From positions 1 to 38,011 of the forward strand of contig REEJ01000164.1 of the NCBI GenBank assembly GCA_007695125.1: a stretch of 38,011 nucleotides of DNA. Direction: 5' to 3'. The position numbers and the translations under genes were made by a program. A model generated the notes under the pieces. The model was not told the DNA's origin. It did not search any database and saw nothing but the letters and a program-made list of their open reading frames with translations. This document shows, in pieces, positions 1-6,267 of this stretch. Position 1 is the stretch's first letter. Every line of letters begins with the position of its first letter. The DNA comes from Trueperaceae bacterium (GTDB lineage Bacteria; Deinococcota; Deinococci; Deinococcales; Trueperaceae).

Positions 1-233
1 AAGGTGATGATCACCTGCTCGAACGGGCTGGTGTGCCGGTGACGCAAGAGGTAGTCGATCAGGGCGCGGTCCTCGCGCACGGTCTTCGTGCCCTCTCCGT
101 ACGACACCCGCGCCGATTGCACGATGCGGGCGTCGCCGCCGAGGTAGTCCACCATGCGGACGAAACCGTGGTCGAGCACGTCGAGGCGCTGGTCGAGGAG
201 GTCGTCCGCCGCTGCTACCGAGATGCGAGCCAT
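1..233 (-). CDS. thyX: Flavin-dependent thymidylate synthase ThyX, N-terminal part (cut by window edge)
   Basis: The 77 visible residues read like the start of ThyX, which makes dTMP from dUMP using FAD, NADPH and methylenetetrahydrofolate. Recognisable blocks are GFVRMVDYLGGD, IVQSARVSYGEGTK and RHRHTSPFEQ, the last being the conserved first RHR segment near the FAD/dUMP site. The rest of the gene lies beyond the left edge. An in-frame ATG at 242 is possible, but the ATG at 233 is preferred because a TACGAT hexamer at 246-241 sits 7 nt upstream of it, as in leaderless Deinococcota genes; the 242 start would overlap that hexamer. No Shine-Dalgarno is visible. Family assignment is from motif recall; catalytic residues further in are not visible. 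Confidence 0.9.
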   Translation of the reverse strand, partial: MARISVAAADDLLDQRLDVLDHGFVRMVDYLGGDARIVQSARVSYGEGTKTVREDRALIDYLLRHRHTSPFEQVIIT

Positions 234-240
234 GAGGCGC

Positions 241-246
241 ATCGTA
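241..246 (-). promoter_or_regulatory. Candidate -10 element of thyX (leaderless)
   Basis: TACGAT on the minus strand ends 7 nt before the thyX ATG at 233, which predicts transcription starting at or next to the start codon. No convincing -35 is seen. Confidence 0.5.
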
Positions 247-297
247 CCCGCCACCCGCAGCCAGGGGCGCAGCGTCGGGCCAGGTGCAGGGACGTCG

Positions 298-966
298 TCA
301 GCCGAGATCGAGCAGGTCGTCGGGCGAGAGCTCGTCGTGCGCCCGCTGCACCGCGGGCAGCAACGACACGAGGCTGAGCGTGTCGGCAAGGACCTGCTCG
401 AGCGTCTCCAGCGCGCCCTCAGCGCCGCCAGCGAAACCCGTCACCACGTGGCGCTCGCCCACCACCAAGCTCACGTCCGGCGCGGCGCGCTCGACCAACA
501 GACGCCGCAGCACGGCCCTGACCGGCGGCGTCAGCAAGAGCGTCACGCCATCGGCGTCGCGTGCGTAGACGCTGACGTCGGCGTCGAACGCCGGGTCGTT
601 CGGCAACGCCAGGCGCACGGCGCCGCTGCGGCTCGCCTGGAGCGACTCCAGCACCTTGTCCTGACGCGGCGACGCTCGGAAAGCCACACGTGCGATCGGG
701 TCCTCGGAGCGCACCATGCAGATCGTTCGCACCACCGTCACGACGCCGCTCGGGCCGCGCCGCTCGCTCACCGCGTCGAACAGGTAAGCCGTGGGCAACC
801 CGTCCCGGTGCAGGGCGAAGATCGGCGCCAACGACGCGACGTCCAGGTCGAGCCACCGCCGAATGCGCTCCGCCACGTCCGCGGCGTCGGACAGTTCGAG
901 CCGCGCCGCGAGCGAGCGCCAGCGCTCGAGACGCTCGTCGATGGGCTGCTTGCGCCGGAAGAACAC
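298..966 (-). CDS. Conserved-looking protein of unknown function (222 aa)
   Basis: I do not recognise this protein. It is soluble, with no signal peptide or membrane segment, and has alternating hydrophobic and charged stretches typical of an alpha/beta fold. It begins with a basic, amphipathic region (FFRRKQPIDERLERW) and ends in an acidic DELSPDDLLDLG tail. The open frame continues upstream across the preceding gene without an ATG; the best start is GTG at 966, with a TATGAC -10-like hexamer 6 nt upstream (978-973) and no Shine-Dalgarno. It lies between a hairpin that follows the MIP18-type gene and the thyX promoter, so it is probably its own transcription unit. Codon use matches its neighbours, which supports a real gene; its function is unknown. 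Confidence 0.7.
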   Translation of the reverse strand: MFFRRKQPIDERLERWRSLAARLELSDAADVAERIRRWLDLDVASLAPIFALHRDGLPTAYLFDAVSERRGPSGVVTVVRTICMVRSEDPIARVAFRASPRQDKVLESLQASRSGAVRLALPNDPAFDADVSVYARDADGVTLLLTPPVRAVLRRLLVERAAPDVSLVVGERHVVTGFAGGAEGALETLEQVLADTLSLVSLLPAVQRAHDELSPDDLLDLG

Positions 967-985
967 GTACCCGTCATAGCAGAAC

Positions 986-1005
986 GGCGCCCCTCGTGGG
1001 GCGCC
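986..1005 (-). terminator. Hairpin downstream of the MIP18/SufT-type gene
   Basis: A perfect 8-bp stem (GGCGCCCC / GGGGCGCC) with a 4-nt loop lies 23 nt after the stop of the 1029-1388 gene and before the next start. Only a short T-containing stretch (GTTCT) follows, so intrinsic termination is plausible but not certain. Confidence 0.55.
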
Positions 1006-1028
1006 GCCGAGACCCGTTCGAACTGTGC

Positions 1029-1388
1029 CTAGACGCTGAAGCCGAACATCCGCATCTGCTTCTTGCCGTCGTCCGACATCTTGTCCATGCCCCACGGCGG
1101 CGACCACACGAACGTGACCTCGACCTTGCGCACACCTTCGACCTTCATGCAGGCCAACTCGGTGTCGGCCTGGATCATGTCCTGCACGGGACAACCCATG
1201 CTCGTGAGGGTCATGTCGATCGCGACGTCGCCTTCGGGCGAGACCTGCAGGTCGTACACCAAACCGAGATCGACGATGTTGACCGGGATCTCCGGATCCC
1301 TGACGACCTTGAGGGCTTCGAGGCACTGCGAGCGGAGCGTGTCGGGGTCGACCATGCCACCAACGCTAGCAGGTTCGGCGTCACTCAT
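1029..1388 (-). CDS. MIP18 family (DUF59) Fe-S cluster assembly protein, SufT/PaaD-like
   Basis: A 119-aa protein of the DUF59/MIP18 family, which helps mature cytosolic iron-sulfur proteins (SufT) and also includes PaaD-type proteins. Diagnostic blocks are EALKVVRDPEIPVNIVDLGLVYDL and the cysteine loop TLTSMGCPVQDMI, followed by VEVTFVWSPPWGMDKM, the WxPPW motif near the C terminus. The conserved family cysteine is present in GCP. The ATG at 1388 overlaps the stop of the upstream membrane gene (ATGA), giving translational coupling; a second in-frame ATG at 1355 would lie closer to the family's usual N terminus. No suf operon is nearby, so the exact client proteins cannot be inferred. Confidence 0.88.
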   Translation of the reverse strand: MSDAEPASVGGMVDPDTLRSQCLEALKVVRDPEIPVNIVDLGLVYDLQVSPEGDVAIDMTLTSMGCPVQDMIQADTELACMKVEGVRKVEVTFVWSPPWGMDKMSDDGKKQMRMFGFSV

Positions 1389-1954
1389 GCGTCATCCGCG
1401 TCATCGGCGTCATCGGCGTCATGGGCGTCATGGGCCGAGGGAGGCGCGGCGCGGCCCCGCATGATCGCGTCCTCCGCCTCGGCGATGTCGGCAGCGAGCT
1501 CGTCGCGCACCAGCACGACACGCTCCCGCAGGTCCTGGAGCCGCTCGCCCAGGGCCGACTCGACGGCCTCGAAACGCGCCTCGAGCCGGGCCTCGCTGCC
1601 GTGGAGCGCGCCCTCGACCCCGGCCCGCACGCTCTCGAAACGCTCGTCGAGCGAGCGCTCGAGCGCCTCGATCTCCGCGCTCCGGACGCGCTCGACGGCG
1701 CTCCGGGCCTGATCGAGCTGCCGCTCGAGCGCGTCCACGCGGCGCAGCGCCCGCGACTGATCGAGCAGACCGGCCAGCAGCAACACCACCGCGGGCACCA
1801 AGGCCGCCAACAGCACGACCCATCCGAGCGCGAACTCGACGACGCCCACGAGCAACTCGAGGCGGAGGGGTGCGCTCATGGCCTCCCAGTTGAGCGCCGC
1901 GACGAGCGCGCCGAGGACGAGCAAGACCGTGAGGAGCAGCAGACGACCGCGCAT
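1385..1954 (-). CDS. Membrane-anchored coiled-coil protein, LapA-domain-like
   Basis: A 189-aa protein with two N-terminal hydrophobic helices (about residues 5-22 and 38-62) separated by NWEAMSAPLRLELLVG, the layout of LapA/DUF1049 proteins. A long cytoplasmic heptad-type coiled coil rich in E, R, L and A follows (about 65-165), as in LERQLDQARSAVERVR, and then a low-complexity HDADDADDADDA tail. The tail is encoded by five 9-bp tandem units at 1389-1433. The ATG at 1954 is chosen because it starts the first hydrophobic helix and has TACGCT 6 nt upstream (1966-1961). It is divergent from yceI and coupled by an ATGA overlap to the MIP18-type gene. The role is unknown; a scaffolding function at the membrane is only a guess. 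Confidence 0.8.
   Translation of the reverse strand: MRGRLLLLTVLLVLGALVAALNWEAMSAPLRLELLVGVVEFALGWVVLLAALVPAVVLLLAGLLDQSRALRRVDALERQLDQARSAVERVRSAEIEALERSLDERFESVRAGVEGALHGSEARLEARFEAVESALGERLQDLRERVVLVRDELAADIAEAEDAIMRGRAAPPSAHDAHDADDADDADDA
1389..1433. repeat. Five 9-bp tandem repeats (GCGTCATSS units)
   Basis: Five consecutive units starting GCGTCAT (GCGTCATCC, GCGTCATCG twice, GCGTCATGG twice) encode the Asp/Ala tail of the coiled-coil gene and abut the start of the downstream gene. Slippage here would change tail length in steps of three residues without a frameshift. Confidence 0.85.
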
Positions 1955-1960
1955 GGCGAG

Positions 1961-1966
1961 AGCGTA
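1961..1966 (-). promoter_or_regulatory. Candidate -10 of the coiled-coil/MIP18 operon (leaderless)
   Basis: TACGCT on the minus strand lies 6 nt before the ATG at 1954, with no Shine-Dalgarno in between. Confidence 0.5.
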
Positions 1967-2044
1967 CCACCCGCCCAGCGCCGTGGCGCGCGCCACCGCT
2001 GCCTGGCTCACTGCCGGCACGTCGCGTCCGCGTCATGATCGGGC

Positions 2045-2710
2045 ATGGCCACCACCAACCGCTCCACGCGAGATCGAGCCTGGCGCCGGCTTCGCGCGGG
2101 CCACCGCCTCGCGTCCGTCGCGGCGCTGGCGCTCGTCCTGGCCGGGGCGGCGGGACCGAGCGGCTCCGCGCAGGACGGCGCCACGGACGCGAGCGGAGAC
2201 GTCGTCGGCGAGGTGCGCTACGACGCTCGCGACCAGCGCGACGCTTGGACGGGGCGCGCGCCGCTGCGCGTCGATGCCTTCGAGCTCGACCTCGATGACC
2301 TCGGCGGCGCCCGCCTCGAGGCCTCCGTCCGTGTGGCCGAGCTCCGCTCCGGCAACGTGCTGCGCGACTTCAACGCGCGCGCGACGCTGTTCCAGGCCGG
2401 CGAGTACCCCGAGGTGCGCTTCGTGCTCACGAGCGTGGTCGGCTCGTTCGACCCGGACATCGGCGATCCGCAGGCGCTCGAGCTGATCGGCGACCTCTCG
2501 CTGCGCGACGTCACGCGCGAGGTGCGCGCGTCGGTGACCGCGCTGGTCGACGACGGCTGGGTGCACGTCGCCGTGCAGTTCGAGGTGTCGCTGGCCGCCT
2601 ACGGCCTGAGCGCGCCGCGCTTCCTCACGCTCGTCGTGGAAGACGACGTGGCGATCGAGGTCGACGCGTCGTGGCCCCTGGACCGCGACTCCACAACCAC
2701 CACTCGGTGA
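2045..2710 (+). CDS. YceI family periplasmic protein
   Basis: A 221-aa exported protein of the YceI family, lipocalin-like beta barrels that bind isoprenoid lipids in characterised members. A basic N-region and hydrophobic core (about residues 20-36, ASVAALALVLAGAAG) form a signal peptide, with likely cleavage near SAQ. Family features are the early FELDLDDL strand, the RDFNARATLF segment, YPEVRFVLTSV, and LIGDLSLRDVTREV, which corresponds to the conserved GxLTLxGVTxxV strand. The closing AYGLSAPRFLTLVVEDDVAIEVDASW is also typical. It starts 90 bp from a divergent gene. Its 3' end overlaps the convergent BatA-like gene by 86 bp, so both reading frames share that DNA. Confidence 0.88.
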   Translation: MATTNRSTRDRAWRRLRAGHRLASVAALALVLAGAAGPSGSAQDGATDASGDVVGEVRYDARDQRDAWTGRAPLRVDAFELDLDDLGGARLEASVRVAELRSGNVLRDFNARATLFQAGEYPEVRFVLTSVVGSFDPDIGDPQALELIGDLSLRDVTREVRASVTALVDDGWVHVAVQFEVSLAAYGLSAPRFLTLVVEDDVAIEVDASWPLDRDSTTTTR

Positions 2711-4304
2711 CGAGCGCCAACGCGGCGAGCGCCAGCAGCCAGGCGGCCAGCGGGGTCGGTCGCTCGACCGGCAACAGCGGTCCCACCACGTCCCGGTCGT
2801 CGGGACCGGGACCGGGCAGGCGGGTCTGCTGCGGCGCCAACAGGCTCGCGCTCACCGTTCGGCCCCCCACGTCCACAGGACCCGGAACCGTGATCGGCTC
2901 GCCGTCGTCGCCGGTCGCCCCGAGCACGACGCGGGCGTCGCCCCGGAAGCGCTCGAGCACGTTGGCCATCAGCGTCGGGAAGGCGGGCCTGAACACCAGG
3001 TCGGTCTGGCGAGGGTGGACGAGGAACTGCAGGACGCGCCCGCGCTCGTCGTCGCGCCAGCGCAGCACCGGCCGGAGATCGGTGCTGCTGGCCAACACGC
3101 GCCAGCCGGGCTCGTCGAGCGACGGCCCCGCACCGTCCGGCGCCAGCCCCACCACGACCTCGCGCAGGTCCACGAAGCGCAGCAACGGGTCGGCGCGATC
3201 CCACGTGGCGATGCCGACGTACTCCGGCTCGGCCGGTGGGCTGGGCAGCAGGATCAGGTCGCCCGACGGCGCAGCGTCGGGATCGACACCCGTCAGCACG
3301 CGAACGTCCGCCGGCGTCGTCCGGGCGAGCCCCGTCAGACGCGTCGACACCCCCGGCACCGCCGCGAGGGCGCGCATGACGCTCTCCACGTCGGTGTCGA
3401 CGACCACCTGCAACGGGCGTTGGCCCGCGTACGCGACGTCGTCGAGCGACAGCGCGTCGGCGGCCGGCAGCCCCACCAGGCGCGCTTCGACAACGCCCGA
3501 GCCGACGTCGATCGGGAAGGTGACGCTGGCCTGGTCGCCCGACGGCACCAGCAGGTCGGCCGACGCCAAGAGCGCGCCGTCCTGACGCACCTCCACTCCG
3601 ACCGAGCGCGGTCCGACGGCGTTCGAGGCGACGGCGACGAAGGCCTGTTGGATGCCGAGGTCGAAGCCGACGATACCGATGTTCTCGCCGCTGCCGCCGA
3701 CGTCGATCCGCACGACATCGGGGCGCTCCAGGCCCGGGTCGTCACCGATCAGGGCGACGCGGGCGCGCGCGGCATCGCCCTCGCCCGCCAGGTCCAGGGC
3801 CAGCGCGACGGCGCGATCGAGGTCGGCGCTGTGATCGGCCGGCGTGAACGCCTCGAGCGCGGCGTCGAGCGCCGAGCGATCGTCGCTGAAGCCGAACGCC
3901 AAGCGCGGTTCGGTCCCGGCACGGACGACGGCGACGCGACCCGCATCGGCCGCGAGATCGCGCACGGCCTCCCGCGCCCGGTCCATGCGCGCTCCCTCCG
4001 GGTCGACGGCCGCCATGCTGGCGGACGCGTCGATCACGACGACGAGATCCGGCGGTCCCTCGAGCCGAAGGTCGGGTTGGGCGAGTGCGAGCGCGGCCAG
4101 CGTCGCGGCGAGCAGTTGCAGCAGGAGCGACCACGTCGGCGTGAAGCGGCGTCGCCGCGCGGCCACCTCGCGCGCGCGCTCCCACAGGAACAGCGCGGAC
4201 ACCTCCACACGCCGCGTGCGCGAGCGCAGGAAGTGGAGCAGCACGATGATCGGCAGCGTGGCCAGCAGCCACAGGAACGCCGGGGCGGCGAAGGCCAGGC
4301 TCAT
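2625..4304 (-). CDS. BatA-like membrane protein with von Willebrand factor A domain
   Basis: A 559-aa membrane protein. The N terminus (FAAPAFLWLLATLPIIVLLHFLRSR) is the BatA-type membrane segment with its basic RTRRVEV stop, followed by a second TM around residues 60-76. A VWA domain follows with an incomplete MIDAS: VVVIDASASMAA supplies D-x-S-x-S. Then come beta-sandwich-like regions and a region (about 330-500) related to the glutamine-amidotransferase-like part of large VWA proteins. A C-terminal TM (LAAWLLALAALALVTEWWLW) and a basic tail close it. Such proteins usually accompany MoxR ATPases, but none is visible here. The ATG at 4304 is chosen because it directly precedes the first TM; the frame is open further upstream. 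Its 3' end overlaps yceI by 86 bp, tail to tail. Confidence 0.82.
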   Translation of the reverse strand: MSLAFAAPAFLWLLATLPIIVLLHFLRSRTRRVEVSALFLWERAREVAARRRRFTPTWSLLLQLLAATLAALALAQPDLRLEGPPDLVVVIDASASMAAVDPEGARMDRAREAVRDLAADAGRVAVVRAGTEPRLAFGFSDDRSALDAALEAFTPADHSADLDRAVALALDLAGEGDAARARVALIGDDPGLERPDVVRIDVGGSGENIGIVGFDLGIQQAFVAVASNAVGPRSVGVEVRQDGALLASADLLVPSGDQASVTFPIDVGSGVVEARLVGLPAADALSLDDVAYAGQRPLQVVVDTDVESVMRALAAVPGVSTRLTGLARTTPADVRVLTGVDPDAAPSGDLILLPSPPAEPEYVGIATWDRADPLLRFVDLREVVVGLAPDGAGPSLDEPGWRVLASSTDLRPVLRWRDDERGRVLQFLVHPRQTDLVFRPAFPTLMANVLERFRGDARVVLGATGDDGEPITVPGPVDVGGRTVSASLLAPQQTRLPGPGPDDRDVVGPLLPVERPTPLAAWLLALAALALVTEWWLWSRGPGATTRRPRSPRRLPRRA

Positions 4305-4437
4305 GGTCGGGTGCGGTGCGGGACGGTCGATGGGGGGCTCGGTCGGTACACTCGAGTCAAATCGTACCGCGCACATGCGCGAGCGCTCGTCGGCCGTCCA
4401 CGACCTGGGCGCGCCCCCGCTCGACAGGAGGCCCTGC

Positions 4438-5004
4438 ATGCAGACCCACCCCGAACCCCTGGCCATCGGCGCCACCGCGCCGGCGTTCGATCTGCCGGCG
4501 ACCGATGGTTCGCGCGTTCGTTCCGCCGACATCGACGCAGAGGTGCTCGTCTACATCCAGGGCTGCAACCACTGCCCGTATGTCATCGCTTACGTGGAGC
4601 GCCTCAAGCGCCTCGCGACGGAGTACGCGCCCAAGGGCGTCGCGTTCGTGATGGTGAACTCCAACGATGCCTCGACGCACCCCGACGACGATCTCGCGTC
4701 CATGCAGGCCTTCGCGCGCGAGCACGACCTCCCCTTCCCATACCTGTGGGACGAGGACCAGAGCGTGGCACAGGCGTACCGGACCTTCCGCACGCCGGAG
4801 TTGCTGGTGTTCGACCGCGAGCGGCACCTGCGCTATCACGGCCGGATCGACGACTCGGCCAAGGACCCCGCAGCCGTGACGAAGGAGGACCTCCGCGAGG
4901 CCCTCGACGCGCTGCTGGCGGGCGAGGAGATCGAGGAGAGCGAGACGTGGGCGGTGGGCTGCACCGTGAAGTGGAAGCCAGAGAACGTCCCCGTGATCGG
5001 CTGA
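4438..5004 (+). CDS. Thioredoxin-fold peroxiredoxin-like protein (AhpC/TSA family) with CNHC motif
   Basis: A 188-aa soluble thioredoxin-fold protein. It starts with the AhpC/TSA pattern (AIGATAPAFDLPATDG). A redox motif CNHC follows at residues 43-46 in YIQGCNHCPYVIAYVERL, then a FVMVNSND strand, RTPELLVFDRERHLRYHGRIDD (the cis-Pro region and central strand), and a C-terminal helix ending VGCTVKWK with an additional Cys. It probably acts as a cytosolic thiol-disulfide reductase or peroxidase; the substrate cannot be read from sequence. A strong Shine-Dalgarno (AGGAGG, 4426-4431) lies 6 nt before the ATG at 4438, which settles the start. It is divergent from the BatA-like gene and convergent with the cupin. 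Confidence 0.9.
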   Translation: MQTHPEPLAIGATAPAFDLPATDGSRVRSADIDAEVLVYIQGCNHCPYVIAYVERLKRLATEYAPKGVAFVMVNSNDASTHPDDDLASMQAFAREHDLPFPYLWDEDQSVAQAYRTFRTPELLVFDRERHLRYHGRIDDSAKDPAAVTKEDLREALDALLAGEEIEESETWAVGCTVKWKPENVPVIG

Positions 5005-5026
5005 CGCACGCCGTGTTGCCTTGAGC

Positions 5027-5335
5027 TCAGACGCTGCGGGTGCGCATCACCACGAGCAGACCGCCTCCGGCATTCTCGATGGTGTGCTCTTGCCCCGCGC
5101 CGATCAGGGCGAGCACGCCCTTGCCGAGGCGCGTCGAGCCGCTCGGCTCACGCACCAGTGCCTCGCCCTCGAGCACCTGGTACACGCACCCGCCGATGTC
5201 GGGGGGACCCTCGAGCCGTTGACCGGCTTCGAAGCAGAGCAGGTCGATCCTCACGCCCTCGTGCGAGACGATCTCCTGGCGCTGGACCTCGCGGAGCGAG
5301 AAATGGCGTGCGTCGGCGATGGGTTTGGTCTGCAC
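5027..5335 (-). CDS. Small single-domain cupin protein
   Basis: A 102-aa one-domain cupin. The barrel is shown by LLCFEAGQRLEGPPDIGGCVYQVLEGEALV and GKGVLALIGAGQEHTIENAGGG. The second motif keeps its histidine (QEHTIEN), whereas the first motif has lost the usual HxH pair (it reads EGPPDIGG), so metal binding is doubtful. The start is GTG at 5335, with a strong AGGAGG 6 nt upstream (5347-5342). It could be a small-molecule binder or sensor; no substrate can be inferred. The 305 bp upstream hold a cluster of DnaA-box-like sequences, and its 3' end faces the thioredoxin-fold gene. Confidence 0.85.
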   Translation of the reverse strand: MQTKPIADARHFSLREVQRQEIVSHEGVRIDLLCFEAGQRLEGPPDIGGCVYQVLEGEALVREPSGSTRLGKGVLALIGAGQEHTIENAGGGLLVVMRTRSV

Positions 5336-5640
5336 GGTCGACCTCCTGAGGCGGCGAGGCGGGGCTCGCCGGTCGTACGCGTCTGGGACGACGTCGACCC
5401 ATCCTACGACGCCGCGAGGCGTGTGGATAACGGAGCGAAACTGTGGATAACTCTCCGGGACTTGACAACCACGCGGTGACCTGGTAGGCGCGGCGCTTCC
5501 CGGTCCGGCTCGAGAAACGTCGTCCAGGACGACTCTCCGCGATTTTCGCGCTCCAGGTCGCGCCTGAAGAGCCTGCGCCGGGCCTTGTCCACATGGCTGT
5601 GGAGAACTCGCTGCGAATGTGGAGAACCTCAGAAGACCCG
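5336..5640. other. Non-coding stretch with a cluster of five DnaA-box-like 9-mers
   Basis: This gene-free interval lies between trpF (3' side) and the cupin (5' side). It carries TGTGGATAA at 5422-5430 and 5442-5450 (both perfect TTATCCACA on the minus strand), TTGTCCACA at 5585-5593, and TGTGGAGAA at 5598-5606 and 5618-5626. Spacing within each same-type pair is exactly 20 bp. Between the two groups are two inverted repeats: GTCGTCC-A-GGACGAC at 5519-5533 and CGCGA-TTT-TCGCG at 5538-5550. The cluster resembles an oriC or a DnaA-binding regulatory locus, but there is no dnaA/dnaN in the window and no clear AT-rich unwinding element. Confidence 0.6.
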
Positions 5641-6267
5641 TCAGCGCGCGGACTTCGCGGCCGCGACGAAGCGGCGCAGCGCATCGTGGTCCTTCACGCC
5701 GGGGCTCGACTCCACCCCACTGGCCACGTCGACGCCCAGCGGATCCAGGGCACTGATGGCAGCGGCGACGTTGTCCGGGGTCAGACCACCGGCCAACACC
5801 CAGCGGTCGAGCGCGCGCAACGCCTCGGCCTCCGACCAGTCGAACGCCTCGCCTGAGCCGGGCCGTAGGCCGTCGACCAGGACAGCGTCGACGGGCAGCC
5901 GACGCAGGTGCTCGACCGACAGGCCCGGGCCGAACGAGACTGCGCGGATCACCGCCACACGCTCGCGGAACGACGCCACGAGCGCGTCGTCCTCGTCGCC
6001 GTGGAACTGGACCGCACCGAGCCGCAACCGGCCGATCGCCTGGTGCACGAACGACGCCGGCGCGTCGACCACCACCGCGACGCGCTGGACGAACGGTCCG
6101 AGCGGCGCGAAGACGGCGGCCGCCGCATCGAGGTCGACGTAGCGCTTCGATCGCGCCCACAGGTTGACGGCGATCGCGTCGGCGCCGGCGGCCTCGGCCG
6201 CGAGCGCATCCTCGGCGCGCGTCACGCCGCAGACCTTGACCCGCACGACGCCGTTGCGCCTCATCAT
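5641..6267 (-). CDS. trpF: Phosphoribosylanthranilate isomerase
   Basis: A 208-aa TIM-barrel enzyme converting N-(5-phosphoribosyl)anthranilate to CdRP, the third step of tryptophan synthesis from chorismate. Diagnostic blocks are VKVCGVTRAEDA (catalytic Cys at residue 13), DAIAVNLWARSKRYVD, AVQFHGDEDD, VLAGGLTPDNV (phosphate binding), and LDPLGVDVASGVESSPGVKD, with the general-acid Asp in the last block. The usual F-x-P-x-S-x-R motif appears as LWARSKR, which is atypical at the first positions. Start ATG 6267 overlaps the end of ppx (ATGA). No other trp gene is adjacent; it sits at the end of a long housekeeping run, so it is separated from the rest of the pathway. Confidence 0.93.
   Translation of the reverse strand: MMRRNGVVRVKVCGVTRAEDALAAEAAGADAIAVNLWARSKRYVDLDAAAAVFAPLGPFVQRVAVVVDAPASFVHQAIGRLRLGAVQFHGDEDDALVASFRERVAVIRAVSFGPGLSVEHLRRLPVDAVLVDGLRPGSGEAFDWSEAEALRALDRWVLAGGLTPDNVAAAISALDPLGVDVASGVESSPGVKDHDALRRFVAAAKSAR

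Noticed and set aside
3015-5024. A 669-codon open frame on the plus strand over the BatA-like gene
   Set aside because: It is antisense to a gene with clear VWA and TM features; its translation is Arg/His/Gln-rich without domains, the usual shadow in high-GC DNA.
5461-5490. TTGACA at 5462 as a plus-strand promoter
   Set aside because: No plausible -10 lies 16-18 bp downstream, and no plus-strand gene starts nearby.
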